Positions 10,485 to 21,375 are shown, counted from the stretch's first letter. The stretch: 64,000 nucleotides of DNA from Proteles cristata cristata (GCA_017311185.1 JAESUZ010000968.1:310001-374000); one strand, 5' to 3'. Program-made: numbers and translations. Notes: generated from the letters alone by a model not told the origin.

Positions 10485-10688
10485 GGGCGCCTGGGTGGCT
10501 CAGTTGGTTAAGCATCTGACTCTTGGTTTCAGCTCAGGTCATGATCTCACTCACGGTTCCTGAGATTGAGCCCCGAGTCAGGGTGACAGTGCAAAGCCTG
10601 CTTGGGATTCTCTCTCTCAACTTTCTCTCTACCCCTCCGCTGCTTAGATTCTCAACTTGTCTCTAACTAACTAACTAAATAAATAAAT
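10485..10688 (+). mobile_element. CAN-SINE inside L1M, with TSD
   Basis: AAAGCAGCTATGACA (10470-10484) and AAAGCTGCTATGACA (10689-10703) flank it with one mismatch. The tail is (AACT)n then (AAAT)n. Confidence 0.93.
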
Positions 10689-10901
10689 AAAGCTGCTATG
10701 ACAATTTTTGTACAAACATTTTCCTTTTTCTTGGGTAAATACCTAGAAGTGCAATTGCTAGGTCTTGATGGTAAGCAATTTTATAAGAAACCAACAAACT
10801 GTTTTTCCAAAGTGGGTGCTTCATTTGACATTCTACCTTTCCCCACTGGATTACCTTGGTGTCTTTATCAAAAATCAATTATTAAAAAAATTAATTATTT
10901 G

Positions 10902-11048
10902 TGGGGCGCCTGAGTGGCTCAGCCGGTGGTGTGTCTGGCTCTTGATCTCAGGTATTGAGCTCAGGTTCATGAGTTCAAGCCTTGCATTGTGTGTGGAGCC
11001 TACTTAAAAAATAAATAAATAAATAAATAAATAAAAATAAAATAAAAA
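10902..11048 (+). mobile_element. Older short CAN-SINE with (AAAT)n tail
   Basis: Head plus GGAGCCTACTTAAAAAATAAA end, without the CT-rich region. The tail expanded into (AAAT)n at 11008-11036. Confidence 0.85.
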
Positions 11049-11186
11049 TCAATTGGTCATATATAGGTGGTGTATTTCTGGACTCTGTTCTATTCCAATG
11101 ATCTGTATTCTATACTGATTTTTTTTTCCATTTGTAATAGTTATCTTAAGTTTCCTTGTTAAATATGTAAATGTACTTAAATTAAA

Positions 11187-11318
11187 GATTTTTTTTTAAA
11201 GTAGGCTCCATGCTGACTGTGGATCCCAACACAGGGCTTGAACTCATGACCTTGAGATCAAAACATGAGCTGAGGTCAAGAGTCGGATGCTTAACCAACT
11301 GAGCTACTGAGTTGCACC
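11187..11318 (-). mobile_element. Older short CAN-SINE
   Basis: Reverse copy (AAAGTAGGCTCCATGCTGA ... AACTGAGCTACTGAG). Confidence 0.82.
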
Positions 11319-11329
11319 TGAAACTCCTT

Positions 11330-11640
11330 TATATAAAAATGTACATATAAATTTATATTATAAGTATAACAAATTATATTTATAATATATTAATAAATAT
11401 AATGAAATGTGCTTTTTTATTTTTTTTTATTTTTTTTAATGTGCTTTTATTTTATACATAAAATGTGTTTATTAACATATAAACATATGATAGGAATACA
11501 TATAAATATAAAATGTAAGTATAAAGTATGCAAATATATAAAATATATAAATATAAATATTTAAACTATTTAATTTCATAAAATATAAGTGTCTATAAGT
11601 ATAAAATATGAAATATTTTGCATACTTTCTACCAACTTTT
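11330..11640. repeat. AT-rich low-complexity DNA
   Basis: Imperfect ATAAATATAAA-type repeats with no gene content. DNA from 11640 to 11928 is unassigned and AT-rich. Confidence 0.7.
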
Positions 11641-11928
11641 GCAAAGTCCAAATGGCACTTGCTTCAAGAAATTTTCTGTAGCTGGGAAAAAAATACTTGT
11701 GAATAATTAGATTTAACTTAGCATATTCATAATGGCAGAAAAGTACAATCTAAATGATCAATAACAGAACAATAGATAGAATAATGTTGGTATGTCTATA
11801 TTATGTGATAAAATGCAAAAAAATCAGGATTCTGAAGCAATTATAATGTAGAAAATGCTCACACCATATCTTGAGCAAGCAAAAGCAGGCTATAATATGG
11901 TACGTCACTTTAATGAAGATATAAATAG

Positions 11929-12037
11929 AGGGGCATCTGGCTGGCTCAGTCAGTAGAGCGTGCAACATTTAATCTCAGGGCCATTGAGTTCAAACCCCAC
12001 ATTGAGCATAGAGCTTACTGAAGAAAAAAAAAAAAGG
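11929..12037 (+). mobile_element. Older short CAN-SINE
   Basis: CTGGCTGGCTCAGTCAGTAG head, ending GAGCTTACTGAAG then poly(A). Confidence 0.82.
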
Positions 12038-12074
12038 AATTCACATAGAAAATAAGATTGGAAGAAATACCAAA

Positions 12075-12204
12075 GGGATGCATCGGTGGCTTAGTTGGGT
12101 GGCATCTAATCTTGATCTCAGCTCAGGTCTTGATCTCAGGGTTATGAGTTCAAGCCCCGGGTTGGGCTCCACGCTGAGCGTGAAGCTTGCTTAAAAAAAA
12201 AAAA
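12075..12204 (+). mobile_element. Older short CAN-SINE
   Basis: Diverged head, ending GTGAAGCTTGCTT then poly(A). Confidence 0.8.
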
Positions 12205-12213
12205 ATATAATAA

Positions 12214-12216
<3 letters not shown>

Positions 12217-12270
<54 letters not shown>
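12217..12270 (+). repeat. (AT)27 microsatellite
   Basis: An uninterrupted AT run growing out of the preceding SINE tail. Confidence 0.95.
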
Positions 12271-12272
<2 letters not shown>

Positions 12273-12273
<1 letters not shown>

Positions 12274-12497
12274 GGGCGCCTGGGTGGCTCAGTCAGTTAA
12301 GCATCCAACTTCGGCTCAGGTCACGATCTCACAGTTCATGGGTTCAAGCCCCACGTGGGGTTCTGTGCTGACAGCTAGCTCGGAGCCTAGAGCTTGTTTC
12401 AGATTCTGTGTCTCCCTCTCTCTCTGACCCTCCCCTGCTCATGCTGTCTCTCTCTCTCTGTCTCTCAGAAACAAATAAAAACATTAAAATTTTTTTA
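12273..12497 (+). mobile_element. CAN-SINE
   Basis: Complete copy inserted immediately after the (AT)n tract. Confidence 0.92.
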
Positions 12498-12572
12498 AAT
12501 AAATAAATACGAAAGAAAGAAATACCAAAGTGTGTGGAGGTATTATGGTTGAATGTTCTCTAATAGTCTTTT

Positions 12573-12597
12573 ATTTTTTTTAAATTTAATGTTTTAT

Positions 12598-12635
<38 letters not shown>

Positions 12636-12829
12636 CCGTGAGCAGGGGAGGGTCAGAGAGAGAGGGAGACACAGAATCCGAAACAGGCTCCAGGCTCTGA
12701 GCCAGCTGTCAGCTCTGAGTTGGCTGTTAGCACAGAGCCCAACACAGGGCTCGAACCCACGAACTGCGAGATCATGACCTGAGCCGAAGTCAGCCGCCCA
12801 AGCAACTGAGCCACCCATGCGCTCCTCCG
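12573..12829 (-). mobile_element. CAN-SINE with TSD and (GA)n
   Basis: Reverse copy with a 30-bp (GA)n expansion and a duplicated CTGTCAGCTCTGAGTTGG segment. TAGTCTTTTAT is repeated on both sides. Confidence 0.92.
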
Positions 12830-13060
12830 GTAGTCTTTTATGTGTTTTAATCTTCTAACTTTTCCCTGATGAGAATATTTTATTTTAGAATTGGGAAGCT
12901 CTCCATTAAGATGTTCTTCCTTCTCTGTTATTTTATAGCTCTGTATAAATCTGTTAGGTTACCTATCATATTCTATCTGGTATTATAAATGTCTGTGTAC
13001 TTCTCAGCTTTAATTATTTGATTCCAATTTCGTGAGAACAGAGATCTCATCTCATTCATT

Positions 13061-13261
13061 TTTTTTCTTTTCTTCCTCTTCTTCTTCCTCCTCTTCCTCT
13101 TCCTCTTCCTCTTCTTCTTCTTCTTCTTCTTCTTCTTCTTCTTCTTCTTCTTCTTCTTTCTTCTTCTTCTTCCTCTTCCTCTTCTTCTTTCTTTTTCTTC
13201 TTCTTCTTCTTCTTCTTCTTCTTCTTCTTCTTCTTCTTCTTCTTCTTCTTCTTCTTCTTTT
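13061..13261 (+). repeat. 201-bp homopyrimidine (CTT)n/(CCT)n tract
   Basis: Pure C/T on this strand for about 200 bases, mostly CTT with CCTCTT blocks. An exact 13-bp repeat CATCTCATTCATT flanks it (13048-13060 and 13262-13274). Poly-Ser, poly-Leu, poly-Glu and poly-Arg frames across it are artefacts. Confidence 0.97.
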
Positions 13262-13515
13262 CATCTCATTCATTTCTTGATCCCTGGTCCTACGCCTGAT
13301 GAAATAAATATGAGTAAGCCAGTTGTTCCCAATCAGGAACATTGGTCCCTTGTCACCAGAGTTTCTGATGCAGAAAAGCCAGAAATTTGGATATTGGTAG
13401 AACTTTCCTGATTTTTAATCATAAAATATTCAGAGTACAATGTGAAAAAAAAATAAATATGAGAGGAAGGAGTTTACAAATGAACATTACTGATACTGGA
13501 ATAGTGCTAGTTCTT

Positions 13516-13683
13516 GGCATGCCTGGGTGGCACAGTTGGCTAAGCATCCAACTCTTGGTTTTGTCTCAGGTCATGGTCTCAGGGTTGTGAGTTTGAGCCC
13601 CGAGTTGGGCTCTGAGCTGTCAGTGGGGAGCCTGCTTGGAATTCTCTCTCTCTCTCTCTCTCTCTCAATAAACTTTAAAAAAA
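13516..13683 (+). mobile_element. CAN-SINE, internally shortened
   Basis: Older-type copy with a (CT)n expansion and an AATAAACTTTAAAA tail. Confidence 0.9.
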
Positions 13684-13721
13684 GAGTCTCTTATGGTTTA
13701 AAAAAAAAAAAAAAAGGATGG

Positions 13722-13949
13722 TCACCTGGATGGCTCAGTGGGTTAAAGGTCCCACTTTGACTGAGGTCATGATCTTGTGGTTTGTGAGTTTGAGCCCCAT
13801 GTTGGGCTCTGTGCTGACAGCTTAGAGCCTGGAGCCTGCTTCAGATTCTGTCTCCCTTTCTCTCTGCCCCTCCCCCACTCATGCTCATGTGTGTGTGTGT
13901 CTCTCTCTCTCTCTAGATCAAAAAGTGAATAAACATTAAAAAAAAAAAA
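13722..13949 (+). mobile_element. CAN-SINE
   Basis: Complete diverged copy with an extra (GT)n(CT)n block before the tail. Confidence 0.9.
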
Positions 13950-14305
13950 AGAAAGGAATGTGCTAGCTCTTTAGCGTGCATAATTGGCTGGCTTGGGTTG
14001 TCTGGAATCTGAAAATGACCCTGGACCTCATTTACCCAAGTGGCATTTCTGTGTGCATTCACTTGGTCACGTTTAACACCTAAGCATGATTTACTAAGCA
14101 AACAAAACAGGAAACCAGAAGGTGCTAACTTGGAACTAAACTGTGGGAAAATTTTGTTTCCATGTATTAGGTACTCAGTTTTAAAAGGTATTTGTTTATT
14201 AAAAACTTGTAAGAACAAATTGAGACAATCACATTAGGCAAAATCCTAAGAAATCAATCAAAATAGATACAGGTAATATTACTCAGTCCTAAGAAAGAAT
14301 AAGTC
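13950..14305. other. Unassigned intergenic DNA
   Basis: No gene or clear repeat identified. Confidence 0.5.
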
Positions 14306-14307
14306 TT

Positions 14308-14491
14308 GGGGCAATGGGGTGGCTCATTCAGTTAAGTGTCTGACCCTCGGTTTTGCCTCAGGTCATGATCTCACAGTTGGTGGGTTTGAGCTCCACTTGC
14401 AGGTCTGAGCTGACAGTGCGGAGCCTGCCTGGGATGCTCTCTCTCCCTGCCCCTCTCTCTGTTCTCTCTCTTTCAAAAATAAATAAAACTG
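14308..14491 (+). mobile_element. CAN-SINE
   Basis: Diverged head (GGCAATGGGGTGGCTCATTC) with a short CT region and AATAAATAAAACT tail. Confidence 0.87.
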
Positions 14492-14528
14492 TATGTATTT
14501 TTTTATTTTTATTTTTTTTAAAAACAGC

Positions 14529-14732
14529 CTTTTTAAATTTGAGTTTATTTATTTGGAGAGCAAGAAAGCGTGAGCTCAGGAGGGGCAGAGAGAGAGGAGA
14601 GAGCAAAAATCCCAAGCAGGCTCTGCACTGATAGCACAGAGCCTGATGCGGGGCCTGAACTCATGAACCGCAAGATCATGATCTGAGCTGAAGTCAAGTC
14701 ACTTAACTACCTGAGCCCCAAAGCACCCCCAA
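14529..14732 (-). mobile_element. CAN-SINE
   Basis: Diverged reverse copy ending CCTGAGCCCCAAAGCACCCC. Confidence 0.85.
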
Positions 14733-14746
14733 AATAAATAAACTTA

Positions 14747-14771
14747 AGGAAGGAAGGAAGGAAGGAAGGAA
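14747..14771 (+). repeat. (GGAA)n
   Basis: About six GGAA/AAGG units. Confidence 0.85.
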
Positions 14772-15183
14772 TCTTGCCATATGTGGATAAATGGATGAAC
14801 CCAGAGGGTATTATGTTAAGTGAAATAAGGCAGACAAAGAAAGATAAATACCATATGATTTCACTATTTCACTTATGTGTGGAATCTGAAAAACAAAACA
14901 AATGGACAAACAAAAAAAGCAGAAACAGACCCATGAATACAGAGAACAAGCCGGTGGTTGACAGAGGGCCGCAGGGGATAGGCAAAAGGGATGAAGGGGT
15001 GTGACGTCCAGGCTTCAGGCTAGGGAGTGACTACGTTGCAGAGACGAAGGGCACAGCACAGGGAATGTGGGCAATGGTGTTGTAGTTGTGCGCTGACAGG
15101 TGAGCACAGCATAGGGTATAGACTTGTCGGATCGCCGCACTGTACACCTGAAACTAACGAAACACACTGCAATTTAAAAAAAT
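14772..15183 (+). mobile_element. Carnivore L1 3' UTR, sense
   Basis: GATAAATGGATGAACCCAGA, CATATGATTTCACTATTTCA, GTGGTTGACAGAGGG and TACACCTGAAACTAACG are in the order of a carnivore L1 3' end, followed by an A-rich tail. Confidence 0.85.
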
Positions 15184-15186
15184 ATA

Positions 15187-15435
15187 GGGGCACCTGGGTA
15201 GCCCGGTGGCTTAAGCGATTAAGTGCCAACTCTCAATTTCAGCTCAGGTCACGATCTCACAGTTCATGAGATCGAACCCCATGTTGGGCTCTGTGCTGAC
15301 AGCTCAGAGCCTGGAGCCTGTTTCAGATTCTGTGTGTGTGTCTCTCTCTCTTTCTCTCTCTGCCCTTCCCCCACTCATGCTCTGTCTTCCTCTGTCTCAA
15401 AAATAAGTAAACTATAAAAAAAAAATTAAAATAAA
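15187..15435 (+). mobile_element. CAN-SINE
   Basis: Complete copy with GTGTGTGT in the CT region, inserted next to the L1 tail. Its head has a small duplication (GGTAGCCCGGTGGCTTAAGC). Confidence 0.9.
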
Positions 15436-15593
15436 AAAAAATAACAATGAACACACTCATGAGGACAGAACTCAGACCAAGAAATAGGACAGTGACAACA
15501 TTCCAGAGCCCTCCCCCCAGGCTCCGCCCCATAATAACCACAGCCCTGACTTCCTTTACCCCAGATCCATTGTGCCTCTTTCAGACCTTCTTT

Positions 15594-15788
15594 AAAAGTT
15601 TATTTATTTATTTCAAGAGAGAACGAGCATGTGCATGCAAGCAGGGGAGGGGTAGAGACAGAGGGAGAGATAGAATCCCAAATAGGCTCTGCACTCTCAA
15701 CACAGAGCCCAATGTGGGCCTCAAACCTATGAACTGTGAGATTATGACCTGAGTCAGAAGCTTAACTGACTGAGCCACCCAAGTGCCC
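15594..15788 (-). mobile_element. CAN-SINE
   Basis: Diverged reverse copy ending CTGACTGAGCCACCCAAGTG, followed by (CT)n. Confidence 0.88.
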
Positions 15789-15809
15789 CTCTCTCTCTCT
15801 CTCTTTTTT

Positions 15810-15855
15810 TAAATATATATCATTTATTGTCAAATTGGAACAACCCTTTGTATTT
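15810..15855 (-). mobile_element. L1 tip fragment, antisense
   Basis: ATCATTTATTGTCAAATTGG is characteristic of the end of felid L1 in reverse. Confidence 0.5.
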
Positions 15856-16050
15856 TTTTTTTTCTAGGAAAGAGAGAGAGACAGCATGAGCAGGGGAGGG
15901 TCAGAGAGAGAGGGAGTCACAGACTGAAACAGGCTCCAGGCTCTGAGCTGGCAGTCAGCACAGAGCCCGACGCGGCCCGAACCCACGAACCGCGAGATCA
16001 TGACCTAAGCGAAAGTCGGACGCTTAACCGACTAAGCCACCCAGGCGCCC
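15856..16050 (-). mobile_element. CAN-SINE, young type
   Basis: Reverse copy, close to the young consensus (TAAGCGAAAGTCGGACGCTT). Confidence 0.93.
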
Positions 16051-16052
16051 CA

Positions 16053-16168
16053 TCTTTTTTTTTTTTTTTTTAAGTTTTATTTATTTGAGTGATCTCTATA
16101 CCCGACATGGGACTTGAATTCACACCCCCGAGTCCCATGCTTTTCTGACTGAGCCGGCCAGGTGCCAC
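16053..16168 (-). mobile_element. Older short CAN-SINE
   Basis: Reverse head plus AAGTAATCTCTA-type tail region (TGATCTCTATACCCGACATG). Confidence 0.8.
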
Positions 16169-16269
16169 TGTATAGATTCTTTTGTATCATTTTTCTTCAC
16201 TTAATATTATATTTCTGAGATTTACCCACGTTCTAAGTAGCAACAATTTGGGAGTTTTTGAGGGGGTTG
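16169..16269 (-). mobile_element. L1M fragment, antisense
   Basis: Resembles the usual antisense TTCACTTAATATTAT ... GAGATTTACCCACGTT part of L1M. Confidence 0.5.
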
Positions 16270-16486
16270 GGTTTTTTTTTTTAAGTTTATTTATTTATTT
16301 TGAGAGAGAAGGGGGTGGGTAGAGGGAGAGAGAGAGAATCCCAGGCAGGCTCCACACTCAGCTCAGACCCTGACCCTGACCCTGACACGGGCCTGGATCC
16401 CACAGGCCTGGATCCCACGCCCCTGCGATGACCTGAGCTGAAATCAAGAGTCAGACACTCAACCGACTGAGCCGCCCACACTCCCA
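16270..16486 (-). mobile_element. CAN-SINE with internal tandem repeats
   Basis: Reverse copy. AGTAGCAACAATTTGG (left, 16 bases before the T tail) and AGCAGCAACAATTTGG (right) look like a TSD. Inside are three CCCTGA units at 16368-16386 and a doubled GGCCTGGATCCCAC. Confidence 0.88.
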
Positions 16487-16504
16487 GAAGCAGCAACAAT
16501 TTGG

Positions 16505-16755
16505 TTTTATCATAATTTGTAAAGGCATAAAGTGAAACATAGGTACGAGTTTCTCAATTGCATTGTTCTGGGAGGTACCATGAAGTGAGATAATGTATTA
16601 CAATGTTATTCGTCCTAACAAACGGAAAGGAAGTAAAAACTTTATTTGGCTCCAAACAAAAGGTTATACTTTGTTTTCAAGTCAAGTGAAATGATCTGTG
16701 AGCAGTTTTCAAACATATTGCAGACAGACATAGGAAATTAAAAGATTAAAAAAAA
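16505..16755. other. Unassigned intergenic DNA
   Basis: Nothing recognised; AT-rich. Confidence 0.5.
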
Positions 16756-16769
16756 AAAAAAAATCTGAG

Positions 16770-16990
16770 GGGTGCCTGGGTGGCTCAGTCGGTTGGGTGG
16801 CCGACTTCAGCTCAGGTCATGATCTCATGGTACATGGGTTTGAGCCCCACATCGGGCTCTGTGCTGACAGCTCAGAGTCTGGAGCCTGCTTTGGATTCTG
16901 TGTTTCTCTGTCTCTCTCTGACCCGCCTCCACTCACACTCTGTGTCTCTCTCTTTCTCTCAAAACTAAATAAACATTAAAAACGATTTTT
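16770..16990 (+). mobile_element. CAN-SINE with TSD
   Basis: AAAAATCTGAG (16759) and AAAAATCTGAC (16991) flank a complete copy. Confidence 0.92.
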
Positions 16991-17213
16991 AAAAATCTGA
17001 CTAGGAAAGTTTACTCCCTCAAAATCCAGTTTCAGAAAATGAGATGGGACAGAACTTACAACAAATATCCCAACATTTACTACACTCCAGCCCCATTCTA
17101 GGCTCCCACAGCGCCATGACATTTACGCAAGCTTCACAAAAGCTGTGCCAGCACAAACCTCGTTAACAAAATCAAAAGAGTTTTTATAATAAAGTAAAAA
17201 ATGCAGCTGTGAT

Positions 17214-17418
17214 GGGGCGCCTGGGTGGCTCAGCCTGTTAAGTGTCAGACTTTGGCTCAGGTCCTGAACTCACGGTTCGCGGGTTCGAGCCCCGCATCCA
17301 GCTCTTTGCCAGCATCTTGGAGCCTGGAACCTGCTTTGAATTCTGTGTCTGTCTCTGTTCCTCCCCTGCTTGTTGTCTGTCTGTCTCTCTCTCTCAAAAA
17401 TAAATAAAGATTTAAAAA
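17214..17418 (+). mobile_element. CAN-SINE
   Basis: Complete copy with a TGTCTGTCTGTC variant in the pyrimidine part. Confidence 0.92.
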
Positions 17419-17451
17419 TTTTCACCCTTGAAAAAAGAAAAAGCAAAACCA

Positions 17452-17628
17452 GGGGTGCCTAGGTGGCTCAGTCAGTTGAGCATTCCACTTCAGCTCAGGT
17501 CTTAGTCTCGTGGTTCATGAGTTCCAGCCCCGCATCGGGCTCGTTGCTGTCAGTGTGGATGTGTCCCTCTCTCTCTCTGACCCTCCCCTGGTCGTGTTTT
17601 CTGTCTCAAAAATAAAACATTAAAAAAA
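17452..17628 (+). mobile_element. CAN-SINE, internally shortened
   Basis: Older-type copy with a CT region reduced to one block. Confidence 0.9.
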
Positions 17629-18610
17629 AAAAAACCATCAGAAGCACAGCTGTGACCATAAGCCCAACAAAAAAACTATGAATCCTTTGGCCAGAGCAAT
17701 CCATGAGGTCCATAGCTGGCAGCCTGTGAGAAGGGGTGTGCTGAAGTTCCGGGGGTTAGGTCCCTCTCGGGTGGGCGGCATGGGGGTGAGGGCTGCTGCT
17801 GCAGACTGCAAGGGGAGGAAAGGCGACTCGGATGCATTCATTCATTCATTCATTCGTTCGTTCATTCATTTGTTCCCTCGTGTTTCCATCCAGCCTATGT
17901 TTCCCACTATTTGTGAGCCTCTGTCCTCACCGACAGCTGGGACAGAGCTTCATTCACCGTCCTCCCCCCTGCACCTTCCGCTTGGCCATGCCACATCCCG
18001 CCCCGGAGGCCTTCAGCATCCTGGCCTGAGCTCCGGCAGCCGCATCTCCTCACCTGCAAGCTGGCGAGAAGAACACGTACTTTTTCTTCCAGAAGGTCGT
18101 GAGGCTTCATGTAGCAAGCTTACTTAGGCCTACCGTCTTGCCCAGCAGATATTCAAGGAATGTGCTGGGTGCGTTTAAGGAATCGGAGCAAAATACAGCA
18201 CAACCCCTACCGTCGAGGGGTTTCCCGACTGCGGAAGGGCGGAAGGCTAACGGGCTCTGATACAATCCAGTGTGGCTCGTGCAGCTGTAGGGAGAGCCCA
18301 GAGGAGGGGGGAAAGGGGCGCCTGAGTCACGTGGAACCTCCCCAGCCAAAAGGGGGGTTGTTCCTGAAGGCAAGAGAAGAGCAGGTCAAAGACACAGCAG
18401 GTGTCACAGTGCATGGCTCACAGAGGGAGGGCAAAGAGTCAGTGCTGCCGGCTCGGAGCCAGCGCGCGGGACAAGCTGGAGAGAAACTGTGTTCTGATCA
18501 CAATGGGCCCTCTGTGCCACCTAAGTAGTTTGTGCCGGACACGTCGGTCAGGATGCCTGTCATTCCAGCTTCTGTTTCCAGGCAAAATGGTGCCACCCAC
18601 TCGGGGAAGC
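17629..18610. other. SINE-free GC-rich stretch with L2-like patches
   Basis: No gene recognised. 17832-17870 is a (CATT)n/(CGTT)n run. CATTCATT followed by TGTTTCCATCCAGCC, and 18135-18260 (CAGCAGATATTCAAGGAATG), resemble the antisense L2 3' end. The 149- and 122-codon frames here have no family resemblance. Confidence 0.45.
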
Positions 18611-18649
18611 TGGACTAAGCAGCTTTTTTTTTTTGAACACAAAAACACC

Positions 18650-18797
18650 TTTATCCAAGTCTGTTATTTACGCAGTCAAGCAATTCCTTTTTACGGGTCT
18701 CGTTCAATGAGGTCTTGACAAATGTATTCACCTGTGGAACCCCCACCAGAATGAAGATCTGGAACATTTCTGTCACTCTAAAAAAAAAGCACCCTGG
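18650..18797 (-). mobile_element. L1M 3' end, antisense, first part
   Basis: GTCTTGACAAATGTATTCAC and AGATCTGGAACATTTCTGTC are L1M hallmarks. It resumes after the SINE at 19006 and ends near 19435 (TTTAACTTTTAGCAAAGTGC). Confidence 0.78.
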
Positions 18798-19005
18798 GGG
18801 CGCCTGGGTGGCTTAGTCGGTTAAGCGTCCGACTTTCGCTTAGGTCATGATCTCGCGGTTCCTGGGTTCGAGTCCCGCGTCAGGATCTGTGCTGACTGCC
18901 AGCTCAAAGCCTGGAGTCTGTTTCAGTCTGTGACTCCCTCTCTCTCTGACCCTCCCCTGCTCACGCTGTCTCTCTCTCTCCTAGAAATAAATAAAACATT
19001 TAAAA
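18798..19005 (+). mobile_element. CAN-SINE, young type, with TSD
   Basis: AAAAAAAAGCACCCTGG on both sides. Close to the young consensus. Confidence 0.95.
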
Positions 19006-19435
19006 AAAAAAAAAGCACCCTGGTGCCCCTTGGCGATCGTTCTTCCCCTCGCCCCCGCACCCCAGGCCCCTGCAATCTGTGATCTGTTTTCTGTCACTGG
19101 CTTGCCTGGTCCAGAATTTCATAGAAGTGGCTCGCCTGGCTGCCAGCACTCACCCAGCCTGACGCTTTGGAGTCGGATTCACGTTACTGTGCGTATTTTA
19201 GTAATCCGTTCCTTTTTGCCGCTGAGTGGTGTTCCTTTGTGCAGCCCCAGTCGGTCCATCCATGGTGAGCTTTTGGGTGCTCTCCGCGTCCGGGTTGCCG
19301 CGGGTTAGGCTGCCGTGAACGTTCTTATAGAAGTCTTTGTGTGGACATGTTTTCACTTCCCTTAGGTAAGTGGAAGTGAAGTTGTTGGTTCCTAGGGCAG
19401 ATGCATGTTTAACTTTTAGCAAAGTGCCAAAGAGG
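19006..19435 (-). mobile_element. L1M 3' end, antisense, second part
   Basis: Same element as 18650-18797 (CCAGGCCCCTGCAATCTGTG, GTGGACATGTTTTCACTTCC). Followed by (GA)n at 19450-19472. Confidence 0.78.
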
Positions 19436-19479
19436 AGGGGAGAGAAGGAAAGAGAGAGAGAGAGAGAGACACTCCACAC

Positions 19480-19910
19480 AGACATTCCATGAGCTTCCCT
19501 TGGCCGCGGGGATTATGGTGGAGGAGGCGTGGGAGGGGTCACTCCTCCTCGCACCCACATCTCTGTGCCAGCCCAAACCACCGTGGCCACTGATGGCATC
19601 CCAAGAACGTCCCTTTGTCCCCCAGCGTGTGGAATATTCCATGGGGCCAGAGAAGCCCCAGTGGAAATGCCGGGGCAGGTGCCTCGAGTCCCTAAGAAGC
19701 TGAGGCCCATGCAGGTGGGGGGTGGGAGGCGGCTGGAAACGAGGCCTCAGGGAAGGTCAGGAGGGCAGGACGTGGGCAAGGGACTGTGAGGACAAGCGGT
19801 GCCTCGAAGGAGAGTCGGTGGTGCCTGGAGCCTCCCCCCCAACCAGGCTCCAGAAGTGGCCATTGTGACACCTGGACAGTGGAAGCCAGTCTCTTGCAAG
19901 CCTTTGTGGC
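19480..19910. other. Unassigned GC-rich intergenic DNA
   Basis: No gene, repeat or RNA recognised. Open frames on both strands overlap each other and have biased composition. Confidence 0.5.
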
Positions 19911-19927
19911 TTAAAAAGGAAGGACAG

Positions 19928-20151
19928 GGGCGCCTGGGTGGCTTAGTCGGTTAAGCGTCCGACTTTCGCTTGGGTCATGATCTCGCGGTTCGTGGGTTCG
20001 AGCCCCGCGTCGGGCTCTGTGCTGACTGCCAGCTCAGAGCCTGGAGCCTGTTTCAGAGTCTATGACTCCCTCTCTCTCTGACCCTCCCCTGCTCACACTG
20101 TCTCTCTCTCTCTCTCCTAGAAATAAATAAAACATTAAAAAAAAAAAAAAA
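19928..20151 (+). mobile_element. CAN-SINE, young type, with TSD
   Basis: Very close to consensus with a 20-A tail. The 15-bp TSD AAAAAGGAAGGACAG is exact (19913-19927 and 20152-20166). Confidence 0.97.
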
Positions 20152-20255
20152 AAAAAGGAAGGACAGAACTCTCCAGATAAACTGCATAGCTGCAGAAGGA
20201 GAGGGGGAAATAACAGTATTGGGGCCTAGGTGAGGCCCTCCCCACTGCATTCCTG

Positions 20256-20456
20256 ATGCTTTTTTTTAATTTAATTTTTTTTTTAAATTTTGAGAGAGCA
20301 CGAGCTGGGGTGGGGCAGAGACAGAGAATCCCAATCAACACCACACCGTCAGCGCAGAGCGCAATGTGGGGCTCGAACCCATGAACTGTGAGATCATGAC
20401 CTGAGCCAAAACCAGGAGTTGGATGCTTACCCTACTGAGTGCCCTCAGGTGCCCCC
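20256..20456 (-). mobile_element. CAN-SINE
   Basis: Older reverse copy (CTACTGAGTGCCCTCAGGTG end). Confidence 0.88.
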
Positions 20457-21136
20457 CTGAAGCCCGGTCTTTGGAACTCTGGTAGGGCCACAAGTCAAGC
20501 CGCCCGTGTCACTGGTGCTGCTGGCCTGTGCTGGGCCCCCCTCTGGCCCCGCCATCCACAGGATAGCCAGCAACACCTTCTGTCCCAGAGCAGTTTCTGG
20601 AATGTTCCTGTAGGGTAAGGACACCACGTTTTCCAGCATGGGGGCAGTAATAAGTTGTTCCTGGTGGACTCCGTGGCAGAGTCCGCAGGGGACCCATTCC
20701 CCTCTCCTTCCTGGATCCCGCCTACTTTGACCTTGGGCCAGGCTGGCATGGGAGCTGCAGCAAACAGGGGGAGGCATATGGGAAACAAATCCTCAAAGCC
20801 AAATCTGCAGAAACTGGCGAGTCTTTTGTGAAAGTCCCAGGCTAGCGCCCCGAGCCCCCAAGGCCCCTTTGCACACACCTGGCCCCGGGTTTGATCTCAG
20901 AGCTGGCGGCCCTTCCCTTCTGCAGCTGGTTGCATGTCAAGTTTCAGTTCCAGGTTGCATCCTGAGAACCCTCTCCACAGGCCCATTCTTGTATAACTTA
21001 AAAGATCTTGAGCCTTGCCAGTTGCCGAAAGCACAGTTTACTTTTCTGCTTGTCCAGGTGAAATGTCTGAAGAGGCAGTTTCGCTCAAGAGGTCTTCAGT
21101 GGCCCCCAGATATGGACTTTGTCCCAAGCTCAGTTC
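20457..21136. other. Unassigned GC-rich intergenic DNA
   Basis: No recognised gene. The 127-codon minus frame is unsupported by splice context or homology. Confidence 0.5.
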
Positions 21137-21137
21137 T

Positions 21138-21375
21138 TTTTTATTGTTTTTAAGTTTATATATTTATTTTGAGAGAGAGAGAGAGAGAGTCCACGTGCAT
21201 AAGCAGGTGAGGGGCAGAGAGAAGGAGAGATGGAATCCCAAGCAGGCTCCATGCCATCAGCACAGAACCCAATGCGGGGCTCGAACTCACGAGCTGTGAG
21301 ATCATGACCTGAGCTGAAATCGAAGCCGTCACTTAACCGACTGAGCCCCCCAGGCGCCCTCTCCCCCCACCCCTA
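21138..21375 (-). mobile_element. CAN-SINE with TSD
   Basis: Reverse copy with exact TSD CAAGCTCAGTTCT (21125-21137 and 21376-21388). Confidence 0.94.

Noticed and set aside
13032..13342. Poly-Ser/Leu and poly-Glu/Arg open frames
   Set aside because: They are translations of the homopyrimidine microsatellite on the two strands.
14774..15004. 76-codon plus frame
   Set aside because: It is a translation of the carnivore L1 3' UTR.
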